From Lacrimispora sphenoides (GTDB lineage: Bacteria > Bacillota > Clostridia > Lachnospirales > Lachnospiraceae), in the NCBI RefSeq assembly GCF_900105215.1, contig NZ_FOIP01000001.1:1133501-1197500 (forward strand): a stretch of 64,000 nucleotides of DNA. The letters run 5' to 3'. The position numbers were made by a program, and so were the translations under genes. Numbering within the stretch: the stretch's first letter is position 1; each line of letters opens with the position of its first letter. Below the pieces are notes generated by a model. That model was not told the origin of the DNA, did not search any database, and worked only from the letters and a program-made list of their open reading frames with translations. Positions 25,666-34,979 of the stretch are shown in pieces.

Positions 25666-26109
25666 TTATATTTCACTCCTATTCCCTAATGCCTGGCTGC
25701 CGAGCCGGAAAGCAAAGTGTTGTTGCCCCGGAAAGCAGTTTTCAACCAACTTCCCAAGGTCATAAAGTATCTTTTCGATTGCATTTGCCTGATAGATTGA
25801 TGTGTATGCTATCCTCTGTGGTGTTATTGGAGTACTTTCAGGAGTAAAGTACACGGCTCTTAGCTCAATAATATTCTGCCTGATTCTTTCCATTTCAGAC
25901 TCGTAGCGTGGTTCCCTATCTTTCCAGTTCATTCTACATCTTTTATAAATAGAGTTTTTATACCCATACTTATTGAGCATTTTTGAACACCAAGCCACGG
26001 CTGTTTCTACACGTATCAAATCAGTGTAAGCTATACACCCTTTTGCCGTTGCATTATCAAGATCAGCCTGTACACGGTCATATATAAGATTGTCTATGTA
26101 CTCACTCAT
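25666..26109 (-). CDS. Phage baseplate/tail accessory protein (putative)
   Basis: The 147-aa helical protein starts MSEYIDNLIYDRVQADLDNA, a phrase found in proteins encoded next to tail endopeptidase genes of clostridial siphophages. It overlaps the stop of the tail hub gene by 8 nt. The role is unknown, and assembly of the tail tip is a guess from position. Confidence 0.65.
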   Translation of the reverse strand: MSEYIDNLIYDRVQADLDNATAKGCIAYTDLIRVETAVAWCSKMLNKYGYKNSIYKRCRMNWKDREPRYESEMERIRQNIIELRAVYFTPESTPITPQRIAYTSIYQANAIEKILYDLGKLVENCFPGQQHFAFRLGSQALGNRSEI

Positions 26110-27892
26110 GAATCGTCACCTCCGCCTTTATGCTGCCTGCAAAGCTATATGATACACTTTCGATTGTTCCGGTCTTTATACCGTCATAATCAGTGTCTAT
26201 GTCTACTACCTGACCTATTACCTTGTTGCCAAGCAGAACGTCACCAACGACATTCTCAGCGTGCTGGTAGTACTCATAAACGCGGTCAAGTACAGATGTG
26301 GAATTTCTTTTGTTCACAAGAGTGGCGTCCGGCACTTCTTTGATATTTTTGTTGAAAACGATGTTAGGATTTTCTTTGATTACTGTTGATGTAAAATGAT
26401 TATACTTTTTACCTGTAAGGATTACTTCTCCACCTGTTCCAGTGATGAAAGCATAATTATCACCTTTCGCTGTGATTGTTCCACCAGTTATGCTTAAACT
26501 ATGATAAGCCTCAGAGAAGATGGCTTCTGCTGTACCGTCAAGAACACCTTTGTAAATCTCTGCTGTTTCTTCTGACTTCTGGTAATCATGTACGGTCAGT
26601 CTGACACCTGTCACAACGTCCGAATGCTCCAATGTAAGGCCGCCGAAAACTTCACCGGCTGTAAACTCACCAGTCTTATCCTCCTGCTTTGGATAAATCA
26701 CCACGCCATCATAGTTAGATGTGTCTACAACGGCACCTATGGCGAAAGCAATCTGCACCAGCGCATTCCGTTTTGTGGTATATGGGATATATCCATACAA
26801 TTTCACATTGTCAAACGTATCGGATAATAAATAGTTAAAGTCCTCGTTTTCAAAGATATCGGCTATTACCGCAGGTACTAACTGGCCTGTATAAATACCT
26901 CCGTGGTACTCATTACCATCAAGTATTCCTAATGCATCATGAGCATCCATAAAGTAATCAGTCTTGCTTTTCTTTGCCCCGTTCTTAAGATAAAAGTTAC
27001 CTATTAGGCCACCGTTAAAATACAATGCTAGTTTCTGCTTTTTTTGTAAATCAAACGGTACACTTGACTTTGTTCGCACCGTGAAATTCATCGTATTAAT
27101 GCTTATATTTTCTGATATGGCATTGATCTCCTGCAGACATGATATCTGCCTTATTTCATCGGATAAAAAATCACGGTAAATACCATAGTCAATTCTGGAG
27201 AGAAATACGGGCCTATTCGGTTTTGATGTAGACAAGAAGGTAATCACGATCTTGTCATATAGCATCACATAATTACTACAGAAATATTTCGTGTCGTTTG
27301 GAGTAAAGTCCATAATGGATATCAGTTCATTTTCTGAATACCATTGAATATTAATATGGCTTGCGTAATCACCTGACATTGTATTGAAGGTTAACAACAA
27401 GCCTACGCTGGTAAATTTCTGGTTAAAGGTTATGGTTAGCACCGGAGCATCAGCATACTTTTCATAAGTTGAACGAGGAAACAAAAACATCTGTGGATGT
27501 AACCCTATCCGCGGTTTTAATCCCTCTTGGCTTACTGCATATTTAAATTTTCCTTCGCTATCAGATATTTCGTCACTTATAAATCCATAGTCATTAGAAT
27601 CGTCCGGGAAATTTATATATTCTCCATTGAGTAGAGCAAAACCAGGCAGGCATAAGGCATAACCAGGATAAACTAAATCATCCCTTTTTAAGTCTGGGAA
27701 TTCTTTTCTTACTGTTGTTGCCCTTGGATACAGTCCTTTATGCGGATGCAATCCAACCCGGGGCCGTAACCCCGGATCAATTACCTGTGGATTGCTGTTT
27801 TCCTTTGCATATGGAGCCACATCATCATATACAACTTTCAGCCCTTCATTGTTTAACACGGCATCGGATAAAATTGTCTGTTTTAAAAACAT
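26102..27892 (-). CDS. Tail hub/tail-associated protein (Tal-like)
   Basis: The 596-aa protein lies in the usual position for the tail-tip hub, after the tape measure and Dit-like genes. It contains repeated GLRPRVGLHPHKGLYPR and GLKPRIGLHPQMFLFPR segments, then a hub-like centre (FNGGLIGNFYLKNG, DAHDALGIL) and a C-terminal beta domain. No peptidase motif is evident. The two GLxPRxGLHP segments are probably a decoration loop. It closes the tail tip and contacts the fibres. Confidence 0.75.
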   Translation of the reverse strand: MFLKQTILSDAVLNNEGLKVVYDDVAPYAKENSNPQVIDPGLRPRVGLHPHKGLYPRATTVRKEFPDLKRDDLVYPGYALCLPGFALLNGEYINFPDDSNDYGFISDEISDSEGKFKYAVSQEGLKPRIGLHPQMFLFPRSTYEKYADAPVLTITFNQKFTSVGLLLTFNTMSGDYASHINIQWYSENELISIMDFTPNDTKYFCSNYVMLYDKIVITFLSTSKPNRPVFLSRIDYGIYRDFLSDEIRQISCLQEINAISENISINTMNFTVRTKSSVPFDLQKKQKLALYFNGGLIGNFYLKNGAKKSKTDYFMDAHDALGILDGNEYHGGIYTGQLVPAVIADIFENEDFNYLLSDTFDNVKLYGYIPYTTKRNALVQIAFAIGAVVDTSNYDGVVIYPKQEDKTGEFTAGEVFGGLTLEHSDVVTGVRLTVHDYQKSEETAEIYKGVLDGTAEAIFSEAYHSLSITGGTITAKGDNYAFITGTGGEVILTGKKYNHFTSTVIKENPNIVFNKNIKEVPDATLVNKRNSTSVLDRVYEYYQHAENVVGDVLLGNKVIGQVVDIDTDYDGIKTGTIESVSYSFAGSIKAEVTIHE

Positions 27893-27893
27893 C

Positions 27894-28298
27894 TTACGGC
27901 CTCCTTTGCGGTGCCTTTGCTATAAACTGAATGGACAAACCGGACCACCGATTGACCTGTCTCCCGCTCTCCATTATCGGCTTGTTTTCATCGTCACCAC
28001 TGGTCACATACGCCTTAAATTCAAGCGTTTCCTGCCCGTACGGGAGCACAACCGTATGAAAGTCTGTCGGGGCTGTTATAATGCCGTAGAACGTGTCGTA
28101 GTCTGCTCTGTAATTTGAGTCTGGCTCCACGGTCAAGGTGTAATTGTAGAACGTTCCAATAACATCACGGTACATTTCATTGTTTAGCACTCTTCCGCTA
28201 TGCTCTGAATCCGTTACCGCAAAGCTGCGCTTAAGCCCTGTTACCCATAGGCGGAGGTCGACACCGTCTATAGTAAATATTCCATTTCCACTTTCCAC
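27894..28298 (-). CDS. Distal tail (Dit-like) protein
   Basis: The 134-aa protein begins GNGIFTIDGVDLRLWVTGLKR and is beta-rich throughout, matching the short Dit/phage tail proteins that follow the tape measure gene. It sits 4 nt after the tape measure stop and 1 nt before the hub gene. It likely joins the tail tube to the tip. Confidence 0.7.
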   Translation of the reverse strand: MESGNGIFTIDGVDLRLWVTGLKRSFAVTDSEHSGRVLNNEMYRDVIGTFYNYTLTVEPDSNYRADYDTFYGIITAPTDFHTVVLPYGQETLEFKAYVTSGDDENKPIMESGRQVNRWSGLSIQFIAKAPQRRP

Positions 28299-28302
28299 GT
28301 TA

Positions 28303-31300
28303 TCAACCTCCTGTCGTTACCATTCTAACGCCTACGCGCTGTTTTTCGTTGTTGTTATACTTGTAAACTAACTGACCGAACTTTGTACCATCGACAATCA
28401 TGTCTGCCTGTACAGAGCCGCCGCCGATTCCTCCCATTTCTCCAATGGCTTCCTTAAATGCCTGTTTCATTGTTTCAAGCGGAGATACAACCTCATAATC
28501 CTTGTTGTTATCTCCAAGGATTGCGGCAAATTCCCCTGCTTTTGGTGGGACTACGGTTCCGGTTGCCAAGCGTGGCATAACAGAAGAAAAGGAAGCGTAA
28601 CCAGTTGAAGAATATGAAGGTACTGAGCGACTACTACTTGCCCTGTTGTTAGCACCAGAAGCTACTCCTATCAGTGAAAATCCTGCTATTGCTGCTACTG
28701 CTCCCGCCACTGCAAGCATGGCATAGTTTTGTATACCCGCTGCTATTGCTGCAACTACTAAAGCTATTGCTCCTGCAACTGCAATGATTTTAGAAGCTAA
28801 TTTTTCACTTGGTGTCATTTTGTCCCATGCCATAGCAACATAAGCAGCTATGGCAACAATGCTTCCAAGCACAATAACAAGCGGATTAAGTTTGCCAAGA
28901 AGTGACCCCAATACGCCTATAAGATTTGGCAGCACAGATAGCATGTTCTTAATTCCAGTCATAAACTCAACAAATTTCCATGCTGCAAAGAACGCCAATA
29001 CTATTATAGTGATGTTCTTAACTGCTTCCTGGTGCTGCGATATCCAATCCGAAAACTTTGTAAGCCACTCAACAACCTTTTTTAATGCCGTTATAATAAC
29101 TTCACCAGTCCACTTTCCAAAGGGCTGTATAAAATCTTCCCATAGCCATAACGCCAACGGTTTCAATGCATCAATCACAGAATTAAGAACTTTAAGCGCT
29201 GCTGAAACTAAATCAAGCCCTACTGGTAATGCTTTTTCTAATGCCCATTTTGTTAATGGTAGAAGCACATTATTAAGTAACCAAAGCAATGCACTTCCAA
29301 TCACTGATACAATAGGTATAAGACTGGCAAGTACACCATCGAATGCTATTAATAATGGGCTGAAATCCAACGTAGCCGCCCAATTTTTTATTGATTCAGA
29401 GGCTTCTCGGAAGAAACCAGTGACCAAAAGAACCAAGTCACCCAAGTGACGCATGATACTGGTCCCGGTATTTGCATTTATCCAAGCCTTGTCAAACTGA
29501 TTCGCCAGATTTGCCACGGTCAGCGCAAAATTACTGAATGTAATCAGTAGATCATCTGTGATTGCCTTGCCGTACCCTTCGTCTTTCCACACCTGCATGA
29601 ATGACGCTCCTACGTCCTTTGCAAGCTGTTTTAAGCTTCCAAGCATGATTTTAGCGGCGTTCGTTGTAGAAGCCCCGTATTGATCCCACGAGTCCTTTAA
29701 TGGCTGGAATAGGTTAGCCAGTGTACTCTTAATATCTTCTGCGAGTGCTTTTGCTTCGGTTCCTACAGCAATTGTCTTGAACATCTGGTCAGGCGTAGGG
29801 CCTTTGTATTCGTTTGTGTCTGCTGACCGTTGAATCTGCATCAAGGTATCAAAAGCAAATGAAGCTTTCTTTACCTCTTTTGCCGCTTCTTTCGCCGCCT
29901 TTTGAGTGTCACTAAGACTGGCGGCATAGTCCTCCTGTACCGCTACCGCTTTTACAAACGTATCTTTCCCTGCCAGGGCCGCCATAGTTTGCCCGATCCA
30001 GTTATTTACCTCCGCAAGTTTTGATATAAACATGCTAAGTATCGGTGACACTACTTCCACAATAGGAGCAAACGCTACCGCAAAGCTGTTTTCTAGCATT
30101 GTCATTGAAGACATAAGTGAAGATGCTGCTTTGTTGGCATCGCCTGAATACCGGGCCAAGTTCTCAAATCCATCTTTTGCGGATTGTATTGCTGCACGCA
30201 TAGCCATACGGATCAGCATTAATCGTAACATTCCTGAAAGGCTCAGAATACTTTTAGACAAAGGATTGACTTCTTTTCTCGTGCTACGCATGGAAGCATT
30301 CATCTTCTTGCCAGAACTTGCAACCTTCTTCTGTTCCTTATCGGTTACGGTTAATGATTTCTTATACTCTTTTTCTGCCTGTGTCACTCTTTGCAGTTCC
30401 GCATACAACTCGTCATATTCTGGATTGCCAAGAGTAACACCCTGTTTTTCTAATTCTAGAAGTTCCGCTTTTAGCTGCTGTTTCTGAAACTCAAACGATT
30501 CTTTATCAAGTTTTATTGGTACTTTAACAGGTGATATAAGATTCTTTTTATAGTCGGTCAACTCTGCTTGCGCTTTATTAAGTGCCTGATATGTACTGTC
30601 ATAAAGTCCATCTCCAAACGTCTTGCCGGCCTGCGTAAGCTGATTTAATTGTTGCTTTAATAAATCGACCTTACCTTGCAACGATGATTCATCAATATCA
30701 ATTTTAACCTTCTCAGGAGTGGATAATTTCTTCTGGTAATCTTTTAATACAGATTCTGATTTCTTTAATGCTGTGTATGTGCTGTCATACAATTCGTCAC
30801 CAAATGTTTTGCCCTGTTCGGTGAGTTTCCGCAATTTAAGTTTCAAAGAATCAACTTGCCCCTGTAGCGATTCGATATTGATTTTTGAGCTTTCGGCAGG
30901 ACTAAGCATTTCTTTTTTATAATCTGCTAATGCCTGTTTTATTTTGGAAAGTTTCATATAGGTTTCATCATATTGATCGTCACCAAAATACAGCCCTTGT
31001 GATTCCAAATCTTTCAACTGCTTGGTTAAAGTGGAAATTTCATTCTTGAATTCATTCGTGGACTTTTCAACCTTATCCATTCCATCGGCGTACTCATTAA
31101 CAAATTGCTGCACTGTATTACCATAGTCCTGAAACTCACCACGGGCGTGTGAGATTCTTGATTCCTCGTCCAATACGCCGCTACTTTGATTTCCTCTGTC
31201 AATGGAGATTTTATCCATCTGTTCTTTAAGGCTTTGTACACTGTCTTTGGCTTCTTTTGCCGAATCCGATATGCTTTCAATCTGATCTGCGGCCTTAGTT

Positions 31301-31467
31301 GCTTGTTTTCCTGCGCCGGTAAGCGAATTTGTTAATCCCTTAGTGAGATCTTTTACAACAGCAGTTAATTCACGCAAGGCATCTTTAAGCGCTCCAATAT
31401 CTTCAATGGCTCCATCTTTGTTAATTGCTGTGTTGATTAATATAATTCCATCTGCTTGAGCCGCCAT
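28303..31467 (-). CDS. Tail tape measure protein
   Basis: At 1054 aa this is the largest phage protein. The N-terminal half is coiled coil and contains four tandem copies of a unit of about 65-70 aa ending in a phrase like FGDELYDSTY (near residues 150-370). The middle and C-terminal parts hold hydrophobic helices (ITIIVLAFFAAWKFVEF, LVIVLGSIVAIAAYVAMAW, IIAVAGAIALVVAAIAAG). Its length sets tail length, and it is ejected ahead of DNA. The C-terminus YEVVSPLETMKQAFKEA matches a segment of the portal-side protein at 39930. Confidence 0.92.
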   Translation of the reverse strand: MAAQADGIILINTAINKDGAIEDIGALKDALRELTAVVKDLTKGLTNSLTGAGKQATKAADQIESISDSAKEAKDSVQSLKEQMDKISIDRGNQSSGVLDEESRISHARGEFQDYGNTVQQFVNEYADGMDKVEKSTNEFKNEISTLTKQLKDLESQGLYFGDDQYDETYMKLSKIKQALADYKKEMLSPAESSKINIESLQGQVDSLKLKLRKLTEQGKTFGDELYDSTYTALKKSESVLKDYQKKLSTPEKVKIDIDESSLQGKVDLLKQQLNQLTQAGKTFGDGLYDSTYQALNKAQAELTDYKKNLISPVKVPIKLDKESFEFQKQQLKAELLELEKQGVTLGNPEYDELYAELQRVTQAEKEYKKSLTVTDKEQKKVASSGKKMNASMRSTRKEVNPLSKSILSLSGMLRLMLIRMAMRAAIQSAKDGFENLARYSGDANKAASSLMSSMTMLENSFAVAFAPIVEVVSPILSMFISKLAEVNNWIGQTMAALAGKDTFVKAVAVQEDYAASLSDTQKAAKEAAKEVKKASFAFDTLMQIQRSADTNEYKGPTPDQMFKTIAVGTEAKALAEDIKSTLANLFQPLKDSWDQYGASTTNAAKIMLGSLKQLAKDVGASFMQVWKDEGYGKAITDDLLITFSNFALTVANLANQFDKAWINANTGTSIMRHLGDLVLLVTGFFREASESIKNWAATLDFSPLLIAFDGVLASLIPIVSVIGSALLWLLNNVLLPLTKWALEKALPVGLDLVSAALKVLNSVIDALKPLALWLWEDFIQPFGKWTGEVIITALKKVVEWLTKFSDWISQHQEAVKNITIIVLAFFAAWKFVEFMTGIKNMLSVLPNLIGVLGSLLGKLNPLVIVLGSIVAIAAYVAMAWDKMTPSEKLASKIIAVAGAIALVVAAIAAGIQNYAMLAVAGAVAAIAGFSLIGVASGANNRASSSRSVPSYSSTGYASFSSVMPRLATGTVVPPKAGEFAAILGDNNKDYEVVSPLETMKQAFKEAIGEMGGIGGGSVQADMIVDGTKFGQLVYKYNNNEKQRVGVRMVTTGG

Positions 31468-31508
31468 GCCATCGCTCCTTTCTTCGGACCCGGCGCTTAG
31501 GCGCTGCC

Positions 31509-32066
31509 CTATCCGATAAGTTTTTCAACTGCTTCTCTTTCCTTCTGTTTCTGCTCCCAATCGAGATCACACAATGCCTGATTCTCTTTGTAAAACTTAG
31601 ATTCCCACTTTTCAAGTTTTTCGCTATTTGCTCTCTTCTGCCGGATATTTTGAATAGAGGAATACAAGCCATCGCCGCCGATCTGCATATAGGAGCCAAA
31701 AAAGGTCCACCAGTGCATATACTTCACACTGCGGACCTCTTTCCCCATACTTTTATTAATTTCCGGTATTATAACAGGCGAATCTTTGAGCCAACTCATT
31801 AACACCGGCTTTGGTTTGTTATCTGCTGGCAAGCTGGCATCTATAAACCGACTAGCCTTTTCTACTGCCTCACCCATACACTCCGGTGGAATTGTTTCGT
31901 AGTCGATATACAGGATTTCAATAAGCACCTGTGTTTTATCTGCGCCATCAAGCTCCGGGTCTTCATAAGCGGTTAAAATGTCAAGCACAACCCTGTAATC
32001 GGTACGGATTTTATACAATACCCCTCCCACTTCTAATTCTGTGGGTAGGCTGAACGGATTCATCAT
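31509..32066 (-). CDS. Gp15-family tail assembly protein
   Basis: The 185 aa match the bacteriophage Gp15 family: NPFSLPTELEVGGVLYKIRTDYR at the start (quoted in part), VLIEILY, and KYMHWWTFFGSYMQIG in the middle. It lies directly before the tape measure gene and overlaps the previous gene by 4 nt, the location of tail assembly chaperones. I see no slippery sequence for frameshifting. Confidence 0.85.
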   Translation of the reverse strand: MMNPFSLPTELEVGGVLYKIRTDYRVVLDILTAYEDPELDGADKTQVLIEILYIDYETIPPECMGEAVEKASRFIDASLPADNKPKPVLMSWLKDSPVIIPEINKSMGKEVRSVKYMHWWTFFGSYMQIGGDGLYSSIQNIRQKRANSEKLEKWESKFYKENQALCDLDWEQKQKEREAVEKLIG

Positions 32067-32518
32067 TTATGATACTTCTGTGTATACTTGCTGGCCCGGG
32101 TCTTTGCTTTGCCTAATCGCACACCAGTTTCTTTCTCAATCACAGTTCGGATCGTTTCAATGATATGTACGGCAAAAAAATCACCGTTTCCCAAAATTGA
32201 GAAGGGCCCTGTAATTTTAAAGAATGTCTCTGACACGTTGGCATTAAACAAGCGATCAATCTCTATCATCATCTTCTTTTCAGCTTCAATTATTTTATCT
32301 TTGTCACTACCTTCGCCACTTTCAAGTTGAGTCTGTAATTCCTCGAATGCTTTAACCGCATGTTCATATCGTCCGACTAGACCAATATCAGATGGTACAA
32401 AGGTAAACTGCCCCAGGGCTTCACCACGCTTGTTTTTGATGTTGTATACCCTGGAACCATCATCAATTACAATATCATTACTGTTCTGCTGGTTATTCTT
32501 AATCAGTTTATTGCTCAT
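32063..32518 (-). CDS. Tail assembly chaperone-like protein (DUF6673-type)
   Basis: A 151-aa protein with FTFVPSDIGLVGRYEHAVKAFEE and FKITGPFSILGNGDFFAVHI (partly quoted), located between the major tail protein and Gp15. Size and order fit the first of the two tail chaperone genes. It overlaps Gp15 by 4 nt (ATGA). Confidence 0.7.
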   Translation of the reverse strand: MSNKLIKNNQQNSNDIVIDDGSRVYNIKNKRGEALGQFTFVPSDIGLVGRYEHAVKAFEELQTQLESGEGSDKDKIIEAEKKMMIEIDRLFNANVSETFFKITGPFSILGNGDFFAVHIIETIRTVIEKETGVRLGKAKTRASKYTQKYHK

Positions 32519-32531
32519 GTCTTAATCTCCT

Positions 32532-33044
32532 TTATGATCCTGACGGGATAGTACCTTCCGTAAACTTTGGTTCTTTTTCATCGAGGGAAACCTTTGTCAC
32601 ATAGCCTTTCTTCCGTTCGCCATTAAAAGCTATATTGTAAGGGATATTTACACCGGAAGTCCCGCCACCATAACTCTGAGGCTTAACGATAACTTCCTCG
32701 ATATATGCTAAGTGGTTAGTGGCATCGGTATCATCTACAATCACCTCAAGGATTAAGGTCTTGCACTTATCACCCACAAGCCGGTCCATAGCGATTTCCC
32801 TGAGTTTTGGATAAAGTGGTTCATCTGGATTTGCATAGTACGGATCAGCATCAATAGACGGTTCATACCCGTTGTCCGTCACCCTGGATTCACCCCATAT
32901 ATTTTTTGTTGATGCTGTGTCAGGATTAAGGCTGACAGCTAACTCTTCCATGTCGATTCCAACCTTAAACCAAGTCGCAGATGCCGCGGTGTTCTTGAAA
33001 GAGGAATCCAGGAAGTGTACTAACGCTTTTCTTTCTAATTTCAT
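32532..33044 (-). CDS. Major tail (tube) protein
   Basis: The 170-aa beta-rich protein starts MKLERKALVHFLDSSF and has VKPQSYGGGTSG and NIAFNGERKKGYVT, as in tube proteins of clostridial siphophages. It lies between tail completion and chaperone genes, where the major tail gene is expected. The ribosome site AGGAG is well placed. It forms the tail tube by stacking hexamers. Confidence 0.8.
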   Translation of the reverse strand: MKLERKALVHFLDSSFKNTAASATWFKVGIDMEELAVSLNPDTASTKNIWGESRVTDNGYEPSIDADPYYANPDEPLYPKLREIAMDRLVGDKCKTLILEVIVDDTDATNHLAYIEEVIVKPQSYGGGTSGVNIPYNIAFNGERKKGYVTKVSLDEKEPKFTEGTIPSGS

Positions 33045-33058
33045 ATATTTTGCTCCTT

Positions 33059-33568
33059 TCAGCGATCAAATTCGTTTTCATATTCTACTGATACGGGCAA
33101 TACCCAATCCTGAACGCTGTTCTTATTTGGATCAAGTCCGTATGAGTTGTCACGGGTAATTTTTTTAATGATTCGTCCTTCTGATAGCTTCGGGTATGCA
33201 GTAAGTTTGTAGGCTGTACCATCAATGGTGACAGGCTCCTTACATATCCATTTACCAATACCGTCCAGAAACGTCTGAGCGGTCATTTTAACCCGTTCAC
33301 TGTTTGAGCCTACCCGATATACTATGTAGAACGGATAACGGCAAATCTGGCGCACGTGAGCTGTCACAGACTCTTTCTCACTGTATACCAATGCCCCATT
33401 GTCTGCCGAAAAGATTATTCCGCTATCCCCATCTAAATCCTCAAAAGTGATTATCTCTCCATCAAGTCCTGGGTACTGATTAAGCAGATTTTTCATTGCA
33501 TCAGTCAGTACATCATACCCGGTAACATCATTACCAATTGGTTGTGGTTGTTCAGCCACTATTGCCAC
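33059..33568 (-). CDS. Minor capsid/tail terminator-like protein (Minor_capsid_3 type)
   Basis: The 169-aa protein has FIVYRVGSNSERVKMTAQ-like sequence (VYRVGSNSERVKMTAQTFLD) and GIGKWICKEPV, in keeping with the phage minor capsid protein 3 group, some of which act as tail terminators. It overlaps the upstream gene by 17 nt. It probably caps the tail at the neck. Confidence 0.7.
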   Translation of the reverse strand: MAIVAEQPQPIGNDVTGYDVLTDAMKNLLNQYPGLDGEIITFEDLDGDSGIIFSADNGALVYSEKESVTAHVRQICRYPFYIVYRVGSNSERVKMTAQTFLDGIGKWICKEPVTIDGTAYKLTAYPKLSEGRIIKKITRDNSYGLDPNKNSVQDWVLPVSVEYENEFDR

Positions 33569-34040
33569 CTCCTGCCGTTTTCTTTACACTCTTTACCCAT
33601 GTCTTACCATCTTTCTTTTTGGCAGCATCAAACCAGTACGCTTGTGCGTTTGGGTGTGCGGTCTTATTAAATACTAAATTCTCTTTTGCTTTTGTCTTAC
33701 CGCTGTACTGACTAACAAGCACTTTCTTCTCTCCAAGTCTGGCCCATGTGCTTCCGGTTACTTCGCTTACCATGTTCTTTCCTTTGTACAAAAATCGCCC
33801 TGCTGGACCGTAGGCAGCAAATACCACTCCTGAACCTTGTACAGCTGCACTTGCTGCCCTTGTCACGTTAATAAATGGTCCTTCTTGTTTAGGCATGAAT
33901 GGTTCCATACTATTCATTACATCGCCATCAAGGCCATACTGGGCTTTCTGGTACTGCTTATCAAACCGTGATAGGTTAAGTTTTACCTGTATGTCTCCAT
34001 CAACTATTGACCACTTTGGAAAATGCTTTGTTGTTGCCAT
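33552..34040 (-). CDS. Minor capsid protein 2-like (neck protein)
   Basis: The 162 aa show the family pattern FNKTAHPNAQAYWFDAAKK near the C-terminus and a basic, flexible end. It lies in the neck-protein block behind the capsid gene. Function: head-to-tail joining, by position and family. Confidence 0.72.
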   Translation of the reverse strand: MATTKHFPKWSIVDGDIQVKLNLSRFDKQYQKAQYGLDGDVMNSMEPFMPKQEGPFINVTRAASAAVQGSGVVFAAYGPAGRFLYKGKNMVSEVTGSTWARLGEKKVLVSQYSGKTKAKENLVFNKTAHPNAQAYWFDAAKKKDGKTWVKSVKKTAGGGNSG

Positions 34041-34041
34041 G

Positions 34042-34485
34042 CTATTTCCCTCCGATCTCGAAGTGAGGAATCAACTTATACGGGCCGCCTACTGTGGTAA
34101 TCAGGTATACATCATCACGTGTTTTGGTTATGTAATCCTTAAAATCTTTTTTGTATTCAGCATCATTTATAACCGTTCCAGGATACTCTCCTCTTATAAA
34201 AAAGTCTGTTCCTCCAGTGAACGTAAGCGATGCGGCGATTTCGGCTTCGATCTGTGTCGCCCATTCCTTAGGTCGCTTATAGGGTTTACCTGCGATTGTG
34301 ATAGCCCCATCAACCAAGGTGTACCTTATATGTAACTTTGCTGTGTCTGCGCTTTCTAGTCCGGTCTTAGTTACATTCGCACCCTTATCGACATTTAGGT
34401 CAACGTTATGCAATACGGTAGGATACCATGTAATAACCTGGCCTGTTTGAAGTTTATTAAAGATTGTCACTGTGTCGGTATACAT
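34042..34485 (-). CDS. Minor capsid protein 1-like / DUF6751 neck protein
   Basis: The 147-aa beta-rich protein begins MYTDTVTIFNK and contains YKRPKEWATQIEAE and DFFIRGEY. The ATG at 34485 is set by AAAGGAGGAGG; the longer frame to 34533 overlaps the previous gene with no ribosome site. It follows the connector gene as the usual second neck protein. Confidence 0.7.
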   Translation of the reverse strand: MYTDTVTIFNKLQTGQVITWYPTVLHNVDLNVDKGANVTKTGLESADTAKLHIRYTLVDGAITIAGKPYKRPKEWATQIEAEIAASLTFTGGTDFFIRGEYPGTVINDAEYKKDFKDYITKTRDDVYLITTVGGPYKLIPHFEIGGK

Positions 34486-34499
34486 GACCTCCTCCTTTC

Positions 34500-34967
34500 T
34501 CATAGCCCTGCATAAAGCAGTAGCACGCCGCAATCATCAGTTACACCTATAAGGTACTCTTTAGCTGTTTCATAGCAAAGCCGGTTCTGCGCCTGTGTAT
34601 CTCCTGCAGCGCTGATTACGGCGCTCTTAACGGAAGATGTGGCACTGAATGAAATGGATTCAGCCCCGGCAGTCTTGCTTGTGACAATATTTCCGACAAC
34701 GTTTCCAAATTCATCAGTTCTATATCCTCCAGCTTGCGCCACCTTCTCCGCCTGTTCAATCTCCTGTAACTTATCAGCCACGGCGCACACAGTTTTCTGT
34801 ACCTTCATAGCCGCGCGTTCATCGGCAGGAAGGCCGGGCACCAGACGGTCAAACGTCATAGTGTCCAGCTTGTCACTAGCCTTTTCTGCTAGGCGGTCAA
34901 AATCCTCCTGCGCTATTGCCGTGCCGTAGTACTTCTCTTTGTAAAATGTGTAATCCGTATACGCCAT
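34500..34967 (-). CDS. Head-tail connector protein (Gp6-like)
   Basis: The 155-aa mostly helical protein starts MAYTDYTFYKEKYYGTAI and has AEKASDKLDTMTFDRL, a pattern of the small connector proteins directly behind the capsid gene. RBS AAGGAG precedes the ATG. It likely forms the ring beneath the portal. Confidence 0.75.
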   Translation of the reverse strand: MAYTDYTFYKEKYYGTAIAQEDFDRLAEKASDKLDTMTFDRLVPGLPADERAAMKVQKTVCAVADKLQEIEQAEKVAQAGGYRTDEFGNVVGNIVTSKTAGAESISFSATSSVKSAVISAAGDTQAQNRLCYETAKEYLIGVTDDCGVLLLYAGL

Positions 34968-34979
34968 GGCTTAATCTCC

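Noticed and set aside
28850..30487. Plus-strand frames of 199 and 151 codons
   Set aside because: They lie wholly opposite the tape measure gene, lack ribosome sites and have low-complexity Ser/Thr-rich content typical of shadows.
31421..31699. 92-codon minus-strand frame
   Set aside because: Out-of-frame shadow spanning the end of the Gp15 gene and the start of the tape measure gene. Its Arg-rich composition is not protein-like.
32050..32080. Programmed frameshift between the tail chaperone genes
   Set aside because: The junction is a plain ATGA overlap and no slippery heptamer is seen.
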